Shown here: positions 61,207-64,000 of the stretch, one piece after another | How positions within the stretch are numbered: the first letter of the stretch is position 1 | Layout: each line of letters starts with the position of its first letter | NCBI GenBank assembly: GCA_016706425.1 | Contig: JADJJR010000001.1 | Location: 2,170,001-2,234,000, forward strand | Direction: 5' to 3' | Source of the DNA: Elusimicrobiota bacterium | Lineage (GTDB): Bacteria > Elusimicrobiota > Elusimicrobia > FEN-1173 | Length of the DNA stretch: 64,000 bases | The notes under the pieces: model-generated | What the model was told of the DNA's origin: nothing | What the model saw: only the letters and a program-made list of their open reading frames with translations | Database searches by the model: none | Position numbers and translations under genes: made by a program

Positions 61207-62286
61207 TTAACCGTGTTTTTTTTCAAAATCCCCCATGAGGGACAACAGCGCGTCGACCCCGGCGGCGGGCATGGCGTTGTAGATCGAGGCCCGCAGACCG
61301 CCCACCGCGCGGTGCCCTTTGAGACCGCTTAAGCCCGCGGCCTCGGCTTCCTTGAGAAACGCTTTTTCCAGATCCTCGCTGGGCAGGCGGAAGGTCACGT
61401 TCATGACCGAGCGGTGGGCCTTGTCGGCCGTGCCGCGGTAAAACCCCGTCCGGTCGATGGCCGCGTAAAGTTTGTCGGCCTTGGCCTTGTTGCGGGCGGC
61501 CAGGACGGCCACGCCGCCCTGGGCCTTGACCCAGCGCGTCACGAGCGCCAGCACGTAGATCGAAAAGCACGGCGGCGTGTTGTGGAGCGAGTCTTTTTCC
61601 ACGTGGGTTTGGTACCGCAACATGGCGGGGATCGACGCGGGGGCCTTTTCCGCCAAGTCCTTGCGGACGATCACCACGGTCACGCCCGCGGGCCCCAGAT
61701 TCTTTTGAGCCCCGGCGTACACGAGGCCAAAGCGATCCCAAGGAATGTCCCGGCCCATGATGTCGGAACTCATGTCGCCCACGAGCGGCACCGGCGCCGT
61801 CGGGAATTCCTTCCATTGGGTGCCGTCCACCGTTTCGTTCGAAGTGATGTGCAGATAGGCCGCGTCCGCGCCCGATTTAATCTCCGCCGGAAGGGGCATG
61901 CGCGCGGGTTTAGCCGTCCGACTGTCGGCGGCCACGCGGACCGTCGCCACTTTTCCGGCTTCCTTGTAAGCGCCCTCCGCCCATTGGCCGGTGAGCGTGT
62001 AATCGGCGGGCTTGCCCTGGGCCAAATTCATGGCGACCTGGGAAAACTGTTGCGTTGCCCCGCCCTGCAGGAGGAGGACCGCGAAGTTGTCGGGCACGCG
62101 CAGCAGTTCCCGCAAACCGGCCAGGGCCTCCATGTGGAGGGCCTCGTAGGCGCCGCCCCGGTGGCTCATGCAAAGAACGGACATGCCCGTACCGCCGCAC
62201 TCGACGACGGCCTGGGAGGCCTCTTTTAAAACGTCTTCCGGCAACACCGCCGGACCCGCGCTGAAATTAAATTTGACCCGTGTCAT
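61207..62286 (-). CDS. serC: Phosphoserine aminotransferase
   Basis: 359 residues. FNFSAGPAVLPEDVL, QGGATQQFSQVAMNL, DMSSDIMGRDI, PLP-lysine region YAGAQKNLGPAGVT and NVTFRLP are diagnostic. It makes 3-phosphoserine for serine (and is also usable in PLP synthesis, as with pdxA). SD GAGAGGG. It follows the aminotransferase gene by 10 nt and ends at a clear terminator. Confidence 0.95.
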   Translation of the reverse strand: MTRVKFNFSAGPAVLPEDVLKEASQAVVECGGTGMSVLCMSHRGGAYEALHMEALAGLRELLRVPDNFAVLLLQGGATQQFSQVAMNLAQGKPADYTLTGQWAEGAYKEAGKVATVRVAADSRTAKPARMPLPAEIKSGADAAYLHITSNETVDGTQWKEFPTAPVPLVGDMSSDIMGRDIPWDRFGLVYAGAQKNLGPAGVTVVIVRKDLAEKAPASIPAMLRYQTHVEKDSLHNTPPCFSIYVLALVTRWVKAQGGVAVLAARNKAKADKLYAAIDRTGFYRGTADKAHRSVMNVTFRLPSEDLEKAFLKEAEAAGLSGLKGHRAVGGLRASIYNAMPAAGVDALLSLMGDFEKKHG

Positions 62287-62296
62287 GATCCCTCTC

Positions 62297-63640
62297 CTAT
62301 TCTTCGAAGGCTTCCGCGTGGCGGGACAAATCGGCCGCCGCGGGGTCGCCCCGCATGTCCAAAGCGCATTGCCGCATCAAATCGAACATGGGCTCGATCT
62401 CCTCGACTTCAAGGCAGGAGAAGGCCACGCGGATGTCCGTGGGCGCGGTGGCGATGAGCCCGACGCCGTATTGGTCCAACAGGCGCAACCGATAAGCCTC
62501 GGCGTTGAGCCCCTTGAGTCGCACGCAGAAAAAATAGCCGGAGTTGAATGGATAGGGCGTCCAGACCTCGGCGTAGGCCGGCTTTGCCAACGCTTTTTTG
62601 GCCTGGTCGTAGCGGGCCTTCATCACGTCGTATTTACGCTTCTTGTCGGCCTTGTAGTCCGCCGAGGCCATGGCTTTCAAAACGACGCTCTGGGACAGCT
62701 GAGAGACGTTGGACACGGCGCCGCGCACGCAACCGGCGGCTTTCTTCTCCAGCGCCTCGTTGGCCTTGGCCGGCCCGGTGAAAGTGACGAAGCCCACGCG
62801 GAATCCCCAGACGTAATCTTCCTTGGTGGCGCCGTCCAGTTTGACGGGAATCAGGTTCGGATGCCGACCCGCCAACTTGGCGAAAATCGATTCTTTGGCC
62901 ACGTTGGCCTCATAGGCGAGACCGAAATAGGCGTCGTCGCAGAGCACCACCAGGCGGCGACCGGCCTGGGCCAGTTCCGTGAGCGCCCGGGCGATGGACT
63001 CGGCCTCGGTTTCCGTCGGCGTGTAGCCCGTGGGGTTGTTGGGGAAGTTGAGGACCACGACGGCCTTTTGGCCGGGCTTCACCTCGCCCAGGGCCCGGGC
63101 GAAACCGGCGGTGTCGAACCCGGCGTTGTTGACGAAAAGCGGGTAACGGACGATCCGCCCGCCACGGCGCAGGCCGAAGATCATGTTGTAGTTGCCCCAG
63201 AGCTGGTCCGGCACGTACACGGGGTCCCCCGCGTCGACGAACATGTCGGCGGCGACGCTCAGCCCGTGGGTGATGCCGCCCACGACCACCGGGGTGCCGA
63301 CGGCATCGGCCTTCAGGGACGGGTTTTTCTCCAGCAAGGCTTTGCGCCAGGCCTGGCGCAGTTCCAAGCTCCCGTAAGACGGGGCGTAGTTCAAGGCGTC
63401 CTGGGGGGACACCCCGGGCAATTGCTTCATGATGGACGGCAAATACATGGGTTCGCCCTTTTCCTTGGCGATGCCGATGGTGGCGTTGAACTTCTTGGCC
63501 TTCTGGCGGGCCTCGGCGGTTTGAGTCAGGATGCCCTTGGGAAAATAAAACTCCCGGCCCAGGGTCGACAAAGCGGCGAAGGTTTCCGGCGCTTCGCGTT
63601 GGATGAGGCCGTTCAATTCAACAGCCAGGGAATGGCTCAT
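62297..63640 (-). CDS. Class I/II PLP aminotransferase
   Basis: 447 residues. NYAPSYGSLELRQAWRKALL, GGITHGLSVAADMF, VVLNFPNNPTGYTPTE, CDDAYFGL, and KLDGATKEDYVWGFRVGF with the PLP lysine identify fold type I. Amino-acid specificity is not deducible. SD GAGGAG 10 nt before the ATG. First gene of a two-gene operon with serC. Confidence 0.88.
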   Translation of the reverse strand: MSHSLAVELNGLIQREAPETFAALSTLGREFYFPKGILTQTAEARQKAKKFNATIGIAKEKGEPMYLPSIMKQLPGVSPQDALNYAPSYGSLELRQAWRKALLEKNPSLKADAVGTPVVVGGITHGLSVAADMFVDAGDPVYVPDQLWGNYNMIFGLRRGGRIVRYPLFVNNAGFDTAGFARALGEVKPGQKAVVVLNFPNNPTGYTPTETEAESIARALTELAQAGRRLVVLCDDAYFGLAYEANVAKESIFAKLAGRHPNLIPVKLDGATKEDYVWGFRVGFVTFTGPAKANEALEKKAAGCVRGAVSNVSQLSQSVVLKAMASADYKADKKRKYDVMKARYDQAKKALAKPAYAEVWTPYPFNSGYFFCVRLKGLNAEAYRLRLLDQYGVGLIATAPTDIRVAFSCLEVEEIEPMFDLMRQCALDMRGDPAAADLSRHAEAFEE

Positions 63641-63671
63641 AAAACAATCTCCTCATTGAGGTTGGGGGCAA

Positions 63672-63677
63672 ATTATA
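63672..63677 (-). promoter_or_regulatory. -10 box of the aminotransferase-serC operon
   Basis: Perfect TATAAT, 31 nt before the ATG at 63640, in the short gap and overlapping the stop of the M48 gene. No good -35 seen. Confidence 0.4.
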
Positions 63678-64000
63678 ACTTATGAAGGGCGGCGAGGCGC
63701 TCCACCAGCGGCGGGTGCGTGTGGTGGATCCAGACGTAAAACGGGTGCGGCGTAAGATTGGCCAGACTGTCGGCGGAGAGTTTTTTGAGTCCCGTGGCCA
63801 AATCGCGGCCCGTGCCCAGGGCCTCCGTCGCGAACCGGTCGGCCTCGAACTCGTTTCGGCGGGAATAGGCGAGAAGCGGCAGGGTCAAGAGTAAATTCAC
63901 GGGCGCAAAAAGAACGCCGAAGAGCGCGAACCCAGCGTGCACAGAGGGGAGGTCCACCCGGAAAGCGGCAAACAGGGCCTCCCATCCCAGGGACAGGGAC
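63673..64000 (-). CDS. M48 (Ste24-type) zinc metalloprotease, C-terminal part
   Basis: Last 108 residues or so; the gene enters from the right edge. LGWEALFAAFRV, two hydrophobic helices, SRRNEFEADRFATEAL (third zinc ligand Glu and the conserved Asp) and the C-terminal HTHPPLVERLAAL are the end of a CAAX prenyl protease 1-like M48 enzyme. The HExxH motif would be outside the window. Confidence 0.85.
   Translation of the reverse strand, partial: SLSLGWEALFAAFRVDLPSVHAGFALFGVLFAPVNLLLTLPLLAYSRRNEFEADRFATEALGTGRDLATGLKKLSADSLANLTPHPFYVWIHHTHPPLVERLAALHKL

Overview
The window is high-GC, mostly intact bacterial chromosome. It encodes outer-membrane and periplasmic machinery (a beta-barrel OmpA-like protein, two parvulin foldases, lipoproteins), so the cell is Gram-negative. 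Three features together suggest a little-studied lineage such as Elusimicrobiota or Omnitrophota: a secreted ~4,400-residue multidomain protein carrying CAAX-protease-like segments, 20-gene colinear metabolic runs, and frequent GTG/TTG starts. That taxonomic placement is an inference; no rRNA or marker gene here settles it.

Layout. 1-7.6 kb: two genes built from glycosyltransferase + nitroreductase modules (one is a tandem GT-NTR-GT-NTR chain that runs off the left edge) around a sugar-nucleotide epimerase. An IS630-type MITE sits in the divergent promoter region. 7.6-11.4 kb: trpD-C-F-B. 11.4-13.7 kb: a methyltransferase fused to a UbiB/ABC1 kinase. 13.7-29.0 kb: twenty tightly packed minus-strand genes, read as sdhCDAB, response regulator, unknown, panD, M50-like protein, dolichol-kinase-like protein, ABC ATPase and permease, hisDBHAFI, lepB, trpEG. 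29.1-42.4 kb: one giant secreted gene. 42.4-51.6 kb, plus strand: DUF1805, rRNA methyltransferase, mfd, two foldases, pdxA, OmpA-like barrel. 51.7-54.9 kb, minus strand: secreted protein, tmRNA, a perfect 168-bp tandem repeat, PilZ, tadA. 54.9-56.5 kb: a small integron (intI, a LexA-like operator, a Pc-like promoter, attI, one cassette, one attC). 56.5-61.1 kb: eight small plus-strand genes, mostly membrane or secreted. 61.2-64 kb: serC, an aminotransferase and a partial M48 protease.

Working together. Tryptophan genes lie in two blocks (EG and DCFB) with trpA absent; six histidine genes form one run, with hisG, hisC and hisE missing from the window. Succinate dehydrogenase heads the long run and has its own sigma70-like promoter. 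Foldases, pdxA and the OMP reproduce the surA-pdxA neighbourhood known in proteobacteria. Several operon-leading genes have a -10 box only 6-12 nt before the start codon, which points to leaderless or near-leaderless transcripts.

The observations most worth following are the GT-nitroreductase chain genes, the giant secreted protein with its three diverged copies of an unnamed domain, and the integron with a canonical SOS-type box in what is probably a non-proteobacterial host.
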